Below the pieces are notes generated by a model. It was not told the DNA's origin, did no database searches, and was given only the letters and a program-made list of their open reading frames with translations. The translations under genes were made by a program, and so were the position numbers. DNA of 64,000 nucleotides, taken from Dysidea avara (lineage: Eukaryota > Porifera > Demospongiae > Dictyoceratida > Dysideidae). The DNA is taken from contig NC_089278.1 in NCBI RefSeq assembly GCF_963678975.1, positions 9,451,479 to 9,515,478 on the forward strand. The letters run 5' to 3'. Of this stretch, positions 34,056 to 47,000 are shown piece after piece. Positions within the stretch are counted from its first letter, which is position 1; each line of letters begins with the position of its first letter.

Positions 34056-37000
34056 TAAACTCACTTATATGTGTCTGTACGCGTGTTTCATATATTAGCT
34101 TATTTATTACAACAGTATTGAAATAGTTTCTAGATAGGTCAGTTGTACTAGCCATTGGAAAAATAATAGCACATGTTCACCTCTGTGATATTGATGCCTG
34201 TTTTTAGGTGGGAGCTTAGGTCACGAATAAGGACAGATATATCAAAAGACACATAAAAATGAGCCACTGGTTTATTATGATTAAAGTACCTGGTAAAGGC
34301 AAAGCCTGTATACCAGAAGGCCTAAGATGTTTTGAGACTGATTAAATTAATTACTTATGGAGTCCAAAGACAAGGATAGTTCACTGCTTGGGGATGTAGG
34401 CATGGGGTACATGGATTGGCCTATGTGACAGTTGACCACAAATAATAATTTCCTGAGCAATTATTCCTGATCAAAACTCAACTTATGAAATTGTGTATGT
34501 ATGTAGCCCTCAACATTGATCGCCATTTGCATCGGTTTAGCACACATTAAACTTTGGGCTAAAAATGAAATGGCTTATTAGCCATCACCATAAAATTAAT
34601 GTTCAAAGGATCATCACTTAAAAGTAATGTGTAATATATAGCTATAGCTACACAAACAACTTGTCAACATTTTAGGCACCTGCTTAGAAACTCTTAGCTA
34701 ATGCAAGGTAACATATCAAATATTCACCATGCATGATTTCATGTATTCACTACACGTCTGTGCCAAAGTTTATCCAGATATCAATAAACAGGTTGTTTTT
34801 GAAGGACTCATTTGCTTAATTGTTTTATTCACATCCATTAAACAGACTATAGATGTAATGATACCCATGGCTTCTATACTATAGTCTTAACTTATGAGAG
34901 TTCTGTCACTATAGTTACCAAGTCAGGCTTTAACTCATGGAATTGCTAAAGCATTACAGTAAATCAATGCCACTCCACAAGCACAGAAAAGTTTACATAT
35001 AACACCTATTCCTTTAAGAGCCTTTAGTCACATCCGTCTGTGATCAACAGTTACAAGTCACTTCACTGTATTTCCTTTGACACAAGTTTTGTGGATGTGA
35101 AGCCATACTTTACCAATAGAAGGAAGCTCAACATCAACAAGTCATGTCATGTCAACCCAACAATGTAACATTTTACAGCTGGTCTTCCAGGCATATTACT
35201 TTATGCACCACAAATAAACATCTTAGTGTGACCAAGTTTGTCAGGTGTAACATTGTGACTATTGTCCCCATCTTGTTAATTGCAAAATGCTTCCTTGTTG
35301 AAACCATCTAACTCTTAATGAACTTACTGGTATTGTAAACTAGATTACCAGTAAGGGATCTAGGCATTTCTGTAATGTCATGTGACTCATCTAGTCTCAA
35401 TGGCCAGACCTTTTTATGTGCAAGGCCTCAGGGGATATTCTAAGAAAAACTCTACTAGAATTGGTAGGTAATAATCAGTTCTTGATGTAACCACAGTCAC
35501 ATCATAGTTTTTCATATATACTGTGTGGGTAAGATAATTATTCAACTTATAGATTTCTTTATGTCACAACCTTTGATCTAGGTGGATACTTGTACTGATA
35601 GTAATAAGGTTTCATGTAGACGACAGCAGCAGATGACCAGCCACAAAATTGAGCTGTTTGTATATAATATTATGATCATAACATGGAGTACTATAATCGT
35701 TTGTAGTAACTTGGTACTATTCGTGATCACTAAAGACATGATAACTCCTTCTTTGGTCTAATACAAACACCTGGTCACATTTAGTCACCAGGGGCATAGA
35801 GTATTACAACAAAATAAGGTTTCAATTAAATGCCAGGTCTAAAATGAATGTGACTAGTATACTTCTAATTTCTGACAATTCTGTGCTGTGTTATAAACAA
35901 TGAATCTGTGAGTAGACATCACGGAGAGTACAATACTGAGCTGGTATGAAGTTGATTTGTATAATAATACCGAGGTATAAAAGCTGCTTGAATGAAATAA
36001 TTTCCCAGGACATAACTACCACACACAATCTCTATCTTAGGACAATACCATGCATGTATACGTATGTACTTTACAACATCAATTCAATCACACAAAGTTG
36101 CATCAGGTCTAGAGGATCAAGTTGTTACTGGGACTGTTTCTGCATTGGACAGAGTTTCAACGTCATGAGACCTTATACAGGCTTTAGTACTCTTTCATGC
36201 AGGTTCCTGTCCTGCCTTAACTGGATACAATGTGTAATTCTTTGTAGATACACAGGAAGTGTTTACTAATAACACTAAACAATGATCTATAATTTGGTGT
36301 GAGAAAGGTAACTGTTTACTCTTTACTAGATCAATCACTTTCCAAATGTGTCTGTTCTTTGAAAATATGACTGTGACTAAAATGGTGATCTTGATTTCAT
36401 AACTGAGAATCACATGTAGTTAGCTACCTTCAAAGCAAATGGAACAAGTTTTGCCTAGCAGTTGTGACATCCCTGATATGAGGTGAACAGTACTTTAGCT
36501 CTTAAAATCAATCTATACAGTATTTCTATATGAATTACACAAAGACAAAATGATACTATTCTAGCTATTAAATGTTATCACAGCACAGCAAAATAAACTG
36601 AAGATCAAGTCTGATGGCAACTTCATGCCAAGGGCCAACTGAGCAATAAAGGCAACTGAGTACATAATTAGGAATTATAAATTTGAGTAGGGATCATAGA
36701 TAGAAATAAAAAGTAATGAAACAATGGAGGTTACCTGCAGCTATACTATAATGCACATTCATACAGGCATTACTTTCATGTCTTAATACACACCCCGCAT
36801 ATTAACTATTTGGAAAGTGAGGTGGCAACCCTGCTTTGCTTTCAGCTAGCCATTACATTATGACGAGTGCCTCTACAATCACTCCAATCACTATGGAGAA
36901 TAATGTTATAGTCAACACAAGAGGCCATATACGTGATACCCATGAATCAACACCTACATGTAGGTAGTGGAAAACACATGATGCTATAACTGTTGGTGGT

Positions 37001-37640
37001 TGGTGAAAGGAATGTCTCAGACTTAAGCAGTGAAGAAATTAAGTCTGTAACATTTACTGTAGTCAAATTATGCTTTGCTAAAAGCATTAGTTAGTTAGTA
37101 GAAAACTTTATTGGTACATTATTCCATTGAAACTTGTTGGCAGTATTTATGGTCGCTGTGAAGGCATATTCAGGCTTGGTTATGCCTTACCAATACCACA
37201 AAACTGTCATGAAGAGGATGGTTTGGGTGGTATTTTGGGGAGAAATTCTTCATTATCCATACTGTATGATAACAAGTAAAGGAGAAAACTTTGTAGACAG
37301 CTCCTAGTATGCCACTCACTCAGTCTTCAGATAAACTGAGAAAACAGATAAACTAAAATGAAAGCTTCTCCTGGTCTGGTAGTAGCTTGAGTGTTAGAAA
37401 CATAGGGTGTTAGATGGGCTAAAGAAGGAGATCAGCTTTATTAATTACTCCTCAATAGTTGAAGAAAAAATTGAATCACAATCACATGAGACAACGAAGA
37501 CTGTATTTAACAGGTACAACCACACACTGGTATAAGCTACCAAATCTATAAGGAGTCTGTTACCATGCATCCATTGATGGTTTGAAAGACTGTTTTTAAA
37601 AGACCAACAATGAACCAGAGCTGGAAGCTTGACCATAAAA
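34056..37640. other. Intergenic between peroxidases 2 and 3
   Basis: No gene recognised. The stretch 36,830-37,270 is a dispersed repeat also present, diverged, at about 52,980-53,460: shared phrases include the TGCCTCTACAATCACTCCAATCAC/GCGCCTCTGCGATTAATCCAGTCAC block, TGAATCAACACC, GTTAGTAGAAAA and TATGCCTTACCAA. Confidence 0.5.
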
Positions 37641-37859
37641 ACAGTGTGATTGTGACAACTTCATAACATAGTCATACCTGCAGCGTCTTTTGTGAAGTTG
37701 CACAATTCAATCCAATACAAACTGTTGAAAGTATTATGATTCATTATGCCACACCAACTATGCAAATTTAAGTAACAAAGGTTCCATCCCAGTACTTTAG
37801 CATGCCAGACAACATGTATGTCATCCACTATTGAGAACATGGAATACCTAAACAAAGAA

Positions 37860-38063
37860 TTAACTTTAGTGGATAGTAAGCAGAATTCATTGAAAAGCAA
37901 AATAAGGTAAGAGGTTGTGTGAGTGCAAGGAAGTGGTCACAATAAAAATTACCAGTAACAAAGTTTCACAGAATTCAAGAGGTCATAAAAACAAATTGTC
38001 TGGTTTGTATAAAAAAGCTCACAGTTGCAACACAAACTCAGTCAAAAAGTAACAAAGAAAAAG
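37860..38063 (+). promoter_or_regulatory. Peroxidase 3 proximal promoter and leader
   Basis: TATAAAAA at 38,008-38,015 lies 56 bp before the ATG. AACTTTAGTGGATAG, AAAATAAGGTAAGAGG, AAGTTTCACAGAAT and AAAAGCTCACAGTTGCAAC align with the promoters of genes 1 and 2. This copy lacks the perfect TATATAAA. Confidence 0.72.
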
Positions 38064-38169
38064 ATGAAGATAGCAATATTGTTGGTGATAGCACTCACTG
38101 CTCTCCAACTGGAACTAGCAGCAAGCATTGGTAAGAGCAATATGACAGCTGTGTCCGAGTTGCTATATA

Positions 38170-38200
<31 letters not shown>

Positions 38201-40666
38201 CATAATAATATTTTGACAGCCAAGAATACTTGTCATTTGTGTGTGTGTTTTTTTCCAGTGGACAGGAATGCATTTCAAGCATCAGATGAGGCACAGATGA
38301 TACTGGCTGATGCCATTGCAATGAGACAAAAGGAAGAGACACAACCTGTCAGGAGCGTATTTCAGTTATTTCGAAGATTCTTCAAAAGAGCTTTGCGACA
38401 GGGGAGAGCACAGAGTGATTCCCGAATCATGATGGAATGGATGGTACAAAGAACAGAGAAACTCAGTGGAATAACTAGTGAACAACCTGGAGAAGGATTA
38501 TCTGCAGATACCATTGATATGCTCTTTGATGAGTCTCGATGTGAGGGACCTACTCCCAACTGCAACATACCCACTGTCAATCAGTTTCGCACCATTGATG
38601 GAACCTGTAATAACCTTAGGCTTCAAACAATTGGAGCTTCATTCACTCCGTTTGGGAGAATAGTACCACCAGTTTACGAAAATGGCATCAGTCAGCTTAT
38701 AGGGTTTAGACAAGCTTTTATACTTAACAGACCTTTTGATCCTCCAAAACCTTCTGCTCGATTTATCAGCATAAGAGTGGTCCAGGATCTAGAGATAGAG
38801 CAGCAAGAGTCCACTCTCATGTTGATGCAATGGGGACAGTATCTTGACCACGACTATGCTTACCTAATTGAGAGCTCCACACTTAATGGTGAAGAAATAG
38901 AATGTGACAATAGCAGACCTGAAGGAGAGTGTGTGCCCATTCCTGTTGAAAAAGATGATCCTCAGTTTGGTGTAGGCACAAAACAAAATGGTGTTTTCTT
39001 ATCATTCATCAGATCTGGTGTTAGCTGCATGCGTCCAGCTAGAGGGAGATTTAGTCCACGTCAACAGCTAAACCAAATTACTCATTGGATTGATGCTTCA
39101 AATGTCTATGGTTCACTACCTGAAGAAGAGAGACAATTAAGGGCATTCCGAGGTGGTCTACTAAGAGAAGGAAGCATACCTGGCACTCTACCTCCAGATC
39201 CTAACCCAAGGCTAGAATGTCCTGGTGAAAGAGAATGTTTCCTTGGTGGTGACATTAGAGCTAATGAACAAGTTGTCCTCACTGTCATGCATACAATATT
39301 TCTTCGACTACACAACAAAATTGCTCGACGACTTGGAGCTCTGAATCCTACCTGGCTAGATGAGAGGATATATCAAGAAGCAAGAAAGATTGTAGGGGCT
39401 ATAGCACAAGTCATCACATTTGATGAATACCTACCAGAGATATTAGGAAGAGACAATATGCTTAGACTGTTGGGAAGATATGAAGGATATGATCCAAACT
39501 TGGAAGGTGATCTACCCAACTCATTTGGAGCTGCGGCTTTTCGTATTGGTCATTCTCAAGTTCAACCTTTCTTTGACCGCATAGATGAATTTGGAAGGCC
39601 AATGTCCCCATTACCTTTACTTAATGCTTTTTTCAACCCACAAGCTTTCTTTGATAGTGGTGGCACCGATCCCCTCCTTCGTGGGCTACTCAGTCAACAA
39701 TCTAGAAAGATAGATTCTTTTGTCACAAATATATTGACTAACAGATTGTTTGAAAGAGATGGGATGCCAGGAATGGATCTTGCTTCACTAAACATTCAAC
39801 GTGGCCGAGACCATGGACTACCATCTTATCGAGTGTTTAGAGATTTCTGTGCTGACAAATTTGGACTTAGAGGACAAATTACAAATCGAGGTACACTCGA
39901 TAGGCTGCAAAGAGTTTATGGCTCAACAGAAGATATTGATCTGTGGGTTGGGGGCTTGGCTGAAGATCCGTTACCTGGTGGAAGAATTGGGGCCACCTTT
40001 GCTTGCATATTTGCCATCACTTTCAAAGGACTGAGAGAAGGAGATCGTTTCTACTATGAGAATCCTGGAGTGTTTACTCCTGAACAGCTTACTGAGATCA
40101 GGAAGGCTAGTCTATCCAGAGTAATTTGTGACACTGCAGATAACATTCCTGAGATACAACCAAATGCTTTCAGTACTGTCCAGGCACGAAGACCGTGTAG
40201 TCTCTTGCCATCTATTGATCTTACAAAATGGATTGAGGGATCAGGACCATCCTCACAAAGTTGTTACATTAAAGTACAAACTCGAGGTTATGTCGCTACT
40301 GCTAGTGTATTTACCAGACCTTCAGATGATGCCTCACTGTGGACCAGAGAAGACCGAGAGAGAACAACACCAGTTGACTCCCGTACCAGAGCAGCCTGTC
40401 TTGAGTTCACTTGCCCACCACAAAATGGTGACATCAAAATTGGTGTCAGGGCTCGTACCATCTCATCACGTTGTGAACTAGAACAAGTGGTTGGTGCACT
40501 ACCAGCAAATCGTGCCAGGAGTTCTACCACATACTACGGAGTTCTTCAAGGAGGAACATTTGGACCAAACACAGGAATATACACCAGTGAAGAAGAATGT
40601 CGATCTGGTGGTGGTAGTCTACCAGATGAACCATCCAGAGGAGTGGCACTGGCTTACAAATGCTAA
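38064..40666 (+). CDS. Secreted animal haem peroxidase, gene 3
   Basis: Two exons (38064-38130, 38259-40666), 824 aa. The signal peptide (MKIAILLVIALTALQLELAA) and the intron, including its start GTAAGAGCAATATGACAGCT, are close to gene 1, whereas the C-terminal extension (TRGYVATAS) matches gene 2. The gene is thus a mosaic of its neighbours. The catalytic set is complete: LDHD, DIRANE and FRIGHSQVQP. One visible difference near the proximal histidine is QVQPFFDR in place of QIQPYFDR. The intron has a (TA)n run at about 38,163-38,200. Confidence 0.92.
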
Positions 40667-41047
40667 CAATAACATGACAAACATACAGTTATTTATTTAT
40701 CACATGTATTAACTACCTATACATATAAATGATCAAATCATTATTTCTTGTTTCAAACTAGTCATTGTTGTTGTTGTTGTATTTAATTAAGGCTGGCAGA
40801 AGTAATTTCTGCCAGACCCTCAGCACATTCTTAGTCCTTGCTTGGATGTGCTGTAAAGCTTTTAATAGTAATACTAATAATAAAAGCTCTCATCAACATA
40901 AACATATGCAGAATTTGTAATTACAGTATAAACATCATAAATACTTACTAGAAACAGTTTACACATTCACATGCTAACATCCCATCATGACATCATTCAT
41001 TTACATAAAAGTTGTCAATACTCGCACTAGCAGTACACAACTATATT
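40667..41047. other. Intergenic between peroxidases 3 and 4
   Basis: Short spacer. A stem-loop (TGGCAGAA...TTCTGCCA) at about 40,795-40,825 followed by a TAATAATAATAA-type tail near 40,870-40,885 could be a retroposon 3' end. A weak TATA-like ACATAAAAG lies near 41,002, about 45 bp before the ATG of gene 4. Confidence 0.4.
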
Positions 41048-43571
41048 ATGGAGAGAGGAGTTGTACTGCACAAGGCATGCATCATGCTGACTGCACTCTT
41101 GTTGTATCCTGTTTGTGTTGGAGCAATTATAGCCGGCAATGAAGACAGAGGTCAGTCAAATATATTCACAATAAATCTCCATATACAGAGCTCTTTTTTG
41201 CTTTTATTTAGTGACCAGTATTGTGCGCCAAATCAAAGAAGAAGCTAATCTTCTTGTTGCAAATGGTGATGAAGTGCTTGCCCGTGTGGAGGCACAAAAT
41301 GTTGATACACCTAACACAATGCTGAGAGCTTTCAAGAAAGCATATCCTCAAGCACGAGCACAGGCAACAGCCAGAGTTGCATATGAATGGATGAAAAAGA
41401 GAATGGAACAACAAATGATGAATGGATGGGTAGCAAGTGAAGAAATTATAGAAACACTCTATGATGAGTTACCTTGCAAAGGACCGACCCCTAACTGCAA
41501 TTTTCCAACTGTTAATAAATTTCGTACTATTGATGGAACATGCAATAATCTCAAAAAACAAACCTTGGGGGCAGCTTTCACTCCATTTGCTAGGATACTG
41601 CCTGCAGTTTATGAGGATGGCATTGCTCAGCCTATTGGGTTTGAACAAACTTTTTTATTAAACGATCCATTTAGTCCTGTAATACCTTCTCCTCGAATTA
41701 TCAGCCTAAAAGTCAATCAACGTATTGACAGAATAATTGACCAACCAGAGGCCACTCTCATGTTAATGCAATGGGGACAGTTTCTTGACCATGACTATGC
41801 TTATTTGATTGAGAGCTCTACTCTTACTGGTGAAGAAATAGAGTGTGATTCATGTAAAGCAATAGGAGAGTGTTTACCAATCCCTGTACCTAAAAATGAT
41901 CCTCAATTTGGTGTGGGGACATTGCAAAATGGTAACTGCCTACCTTTCATCAGATCAGGAGTCAGTTGCATGAAAACTGAGAAAGGAAAACTTGGTCCTC
42001 GTCAGCAGCTTAACCAAATAACTCATTGGATGGATGCTTCACAAGTTTATGGGTCACTGCCTGAAGAAGAGTTTATACTAAGAGCTTTTAGTGGTGGTCG
42101 TTTGAGAGAAGGAAAGATATCCAGAACACTCCCCCCTGACCCCAGTCCTCGACTTCCATGTCCTGGCCCTGTGCCGTGTTTCCGTGCAGGTGATCTAAGA
42201 TCTAATGAACAAGTAGTTTTGACTGTTATGCACACAATATTTCTCAGGGAACACAACAGAATTGCTACAGCACTTCAAACTATAAATCCCCACTGGAATG
42301 ATGAAAGGATTTATCAAGAAGCTAGAAAGATTGTAGGAGCTGAAGTACAGTCAATCACATATCAGGAATACCTCCCAGAAATACTAGGTGATGACAATTT
42401 GTTCCGTTTTCTTGGTATATATGAAGGATATGATCCCTCAGTTGCGTCTGGCTTACCCAATGCATTTGCAACTGCAGCGTACCGTTTCGGTCACAGTCAA
42501 GTTCCTAATTATTTTCAAAGGCTGGATGAATTTGGAAGGCAGCTGACCCCCCTTGCCTTAGTTGATGCTTTCTTCAATCCTCAAGTATTTTCTGCTAATG
42601 GAGGCACTGATCCTCTCCTTCGTGGGCTATTAAGTCAGTATTCTGGACTGATTGATGAGTTTGTCAACACTAATTTGACCAACAGATTGTTTGAAAGGCC
42701 TAGAATGCCAGGAATGGATCTTGCTGCACTAAACGTTCAACGTGGCCGAGATCATGGACTACCATCGTACCGTGAATTCAGAAACTTCTGCACCAACACA
42801 TTTAGATTGAGGGGACAAATAAAGGACCAACTCACACTCTTAAGGTTACGACAACTTTATAATTCAGAAGACAATATAGATCTGTGGGTTGGTGGGCTGG
42901 CTGAAGATCCATTGCCTGGTGCAAGAATTGGGCCCACTTTTGCCTGCATATTTTTCATCACTTTTAAGGCATTGAGAGAAGGAGATCGTTTCTACTATGA
43001 GAATCCTGGAGTATTTACTCCTGAACAGCTTACTGAGATCAGGAAGACCAGACTGTCTAAGATTATATGCGACAATGCAGATAATATACAACGAGTACAA
43101 CCGAATGCATTTAGCACTACAGAGGCACCAAGGCTATGTAGACAGCTACCATCTATTGATCTCTTTAAATGGTTTGAAAGAAACCGAAACTGTTACATTA
43201 ACATGCACGTTCATTCCCGTTTAACAGCACAAGCATTCCTGTACACTGAGCTAGATGATGAACGTGGGTGGAATTTAGAAGACAAACAATTGATCAGTGC
43301 TGGAAGCCCAACAACTTGTCTTCAGTTTACTTGTCCAATGACTAGTGACAACTTCAAGTTAGCGATCAGAGTACGGCGCTTACAAACTATCTGTCGAATT
43401 ACACAAATCAATGCATTACCCAGAAATTCTGTAGCAAGCATAAATACTTACTATACCATACACCGACCAATGTTTGGACAACGACATGGATTCTACCACA
43501 GCATTAAAGAATGCCAATCTGGAGGTGGAAGTGGTCAACAAGGTGGACAGGCAATCACATATATCTGTTAA
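41048..43571 (+). CDS. Secreted animal haem peroxidase, gene 4 (diverged)
   Basis: Two exons (41048-41150, 41212-43571), 820 aa, with the same intron position and phase as genes 1-3. The N-terminus is a signal peptide with a hydrophobic core MLTALLLYPVCVGA; an internal ATG at 41,081 is an alternative start. Distal WGQFLDHDY, Arg/Glu in GDLRSNE and proximal YRFGHSQVPN are present. Unlike genes 1-3 it retains the canonical REHNR. The sequence is clearly the oldest branch of the array, differing across the whole length, yet its C-terminal extension keeps the Cys positions and the SGGGS-type end. An ATTAAA near 43,635 may serve for polyadenylation. Confidence 0.92.
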
Positions 43572-44099
43572 CAATATTATTGATGGTACTATTTCCTGAC
43601 TTACTCAATTTTTTGCAATAATTATTTTCATTGTAATTAAACACTCATTTTATTGTTAAAAATCTAAAATTGTGTTTAATTTTATTCTGTGGTTACGAGT
43701 ACAATGTGCTAAGTTTTCTAACCAAATCGGGTATGAAAACATGATTAACACTACCATACAATTATTATACTATAATCATCGCTTTATTTGCTAAATGACC
43801 AACACTGTCAACACTACAGTACACAAATCACATACAGCTAGTAAACACATCACAATCTCAAGCTTTCCTATAAACAATACAGCTTCAAAACAATTATTCA
43901 ACACCATTTCTATCAGTTACCAGCATATAATACTGTATAGACACACAAAAGAAGTCTAAATCGCAAAAAAAAACAAATTAATACACAGAGATTATACACT
44001 AAATGCACAGATTCTGAAGTGGTATTTTAAATTCCCTTAAAAGAGACAGCAAACATACAGCAATCTATAATCCAGAGCACTGAAACACAGTATCATGCA
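43572..44099. other. Convergent intergenic spacer
   Basis: The ends of peroxidase 4 (+) and LTA4H (-) face each other across about 530 bp. AATAAA on the minus strand (43,783-43,788) is a plausible LTA4H poly(A) signal. Nothing else seen. Confidence 0.5.
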
Positions 44100-47000
44100 C
44101 TACTTTAAAGAGATGTCTTTCTCGATCAGTGAAGCAGCAATAGCATGGTAGGCGTGCTTGTTTTGTTTGAAAGTTTCAACAGCAAGTTGTTGCGACTTGG
44201 GACACTTGTAAAATTCTCTGTAGAAAAAAATGTGTGTACCAGTACCACTAGTGTTTATATTTACCTGTATAGTGGCCGGACAAATTTCATTCTTCCTTGC
44301 TCCACCAGAAACTTTACGACATGTGGGAAGCAGTCTTCATGGCTGCTCTTCAGACACAGTTTCTGCCACCTGCAACCGGTTGTCAGTCCACCAGTTGTCA
44401 GTGTAGTATTCTGTAAACATACACTCACCGAAATCTGATCTCAGCATTCTTTCTGGAGTTCATCTGATAAAGAGTCTCCATTGCTTTCAGGTGTTCACAA
44501 GACAAAGGAGACTAAAATAATGAAGAAGATGATTTTAAAAATAACGTGTGTTATTGTTATGTTCACATGCCACTGTTATAAAAAGCCATGCCATCTTCTG
44601 CGTTGCTTAAAGTTATTCTTCAACTTATAACTATCATAAGTCAGATTGAGTGGTCTATGACGCTGCATTCAGGCTGCAGTCTACTGGGCCATCTCTGATA
44701 ATTTGTACATACGTACACATTATGGTGATGCAAGTAAGCACACTGTAAAGTGGTGATGTAATAGTTTACTATCACTTCACGGTGAGGATACAGTGCTTAT
44801 GTATGTTTTGTAAAAGTATGATTATCACTCCCATAAATTATGAACTCTTGTAAACACTATACACCCTTTAACATAGAGACTACAGTTGCCATGGTTACAT
44901 CTACCTGCTCTTGCAGTAGCTTATCCAAAAATTCTTGCGTCTGTTTTGCTGTAAAGCTCTCTAAATCACTAGCTTTGAACTGGTTAAGATCTGATGCTGA
45001 TGCCTAATGATACAAGCAGTACAACACACTCAGGGACCAGCCCATTAGTACCTTAGCCCACTGATCAGCCAAGGAGTGGCAGGCAGCAGATAAAGTAGGG
45101 TCATAACTAAATCAGATGGAAACAAAATGCATCATGATGATGATCAACATTAAACTACCTTGGATTGTACGGTGGCATACCAGGTGAGTACAGCCACTTA
45201 TCCCACTCCACACCATCAAGTACTCCCTCCTCAACCTACACATGTATAATCATCCTGTTGATTCTTAAAATGCATGGCACAACTTTACAATGCACTGAAA
45301 CTTCTATAACCCAATGTCCATTGGAACTAACAAAATTAATTGTGTCAGATTAATGGTAGTAAGTCTTTTGGTGTAGTGAATATATAAGTTGTTGGATTAG
45401 AGAAGACTCATCTAGGACATGCTTAATATTTAGTGACTACAATTATAGTTTTGACATGGGCCAACATAACATACTCCAGTGTAATGGTATGCTCATACAT
45501 ACATTCATACAACACTGCTACAACAACAAAAAAAAGTAAAGTTAACAAAATAATAATATCAATGAGCCATGATAGTTACCTAGACAACTATCCCAAGGGC
45601 TTTATCCATTAAAGTTTAGTATTACTTCATAATGTGACGATTTTGTCTCGTGTATAATTGGTTCAATCTATACCAAATCACAATTAGCAAATTAGTGGGA
45701 ATTGAAATGTAGTTCTCAGATCAGTATAAATCACAAATTTTTGTTTTCAGTCATCAATGACTGCTCCATTAGAATAGTTTGATTGCTCTATTAGAGTACC
45801 TTGTTGTGTCAATGGAAAGGGAAGGGGAACTATGCCCTCCTCTAGATCCATCACTGTAGTGTGTGGCATTATTATAAAGGCATGTACACATAGCTACACA
45901 GTGTGCAGAAGAATGATATTGCTAAGTCTCCACTTTCTTGGGCTAAAGTGTTAATGGTATAGGTTTGATAATTAAAAAACACACACACACACTCACACAC
46001 ACACTAACTTGTTTGTGAAAGTACGAGAGAAAAAAGCTCTTCCAATCATCAGTTGTGATAACTTTGTACTTAAAGTGTTCAACATGTGCACGAAGATACT
46101 TGTTGAAAACTTCTACAGTTCAACAACGCAGGCACATGAGAGCATGTCTATGCCTACAATAAAATACCTGCGCCTCCCAATAAACTTTCCAGGTAGTAAA
46201 GAAGTGCAAATCCCTTTTCATAGGGAACTGTAGAAAAGGCATCATCGGGATCGACATCCTTCAAAACTGGCACAAGTGCTGTCAATGGATTATCACTGCC
46301 AAACGTGTTCACCTATAAAACACTATCACGATTTCCTTAAAATTACTAAAAAACACACAGAGTCTTGTAGTGTTTTCCAACCACCTTCAAGTCAAAAATA
46401 AACCTTGTAACAGGTAATAAACAAGTACAGAAGAACATACCAATGGCTTGAAACTGCCTCTCTTTCTCTCCATGCATCACAGCTGCAATCTTTCGCTCAA
46501 GAAATACCGTAAACCCTTCATTCAACCTGTCAGCAGTAGAGCCTTATGGTCAGCAATGATGCAACTAATGCTAACCAAAAATGCTCCCAAGTCTTGTTAG
46601 TTACAAGATTACCAGTCCAGCTGTGAGATATCTCATGAGCAACAACCTAAAATGACCGCATAATTGTTGAGTGAATAGAATAATGTGAAACTTACATTAG
46701 CTAGAGACCGATCTCCTGCCTGCATAACCAGACATTAGTGTTACACCAGAGAGCATGACATGAACATACCAGTAGGGTTGGGGTGACGAAGGTCAGACAA
46801 GGGTTCTCCATGCCACCATAAGGAAATGATGGAGGTAATACCACTAGATCATACACACCCCACAGATAAGGCCCTACAATACTTTCTGCTGCCTGAAGCA
46901 TTTGTTCAGTCTATAAAGTGACCTCAATAATGTCATCTCACAACATTACAAGTTTCACCTCTGCAAACTCATACGCGGCAGACTCCACGACTTCTTTCTC

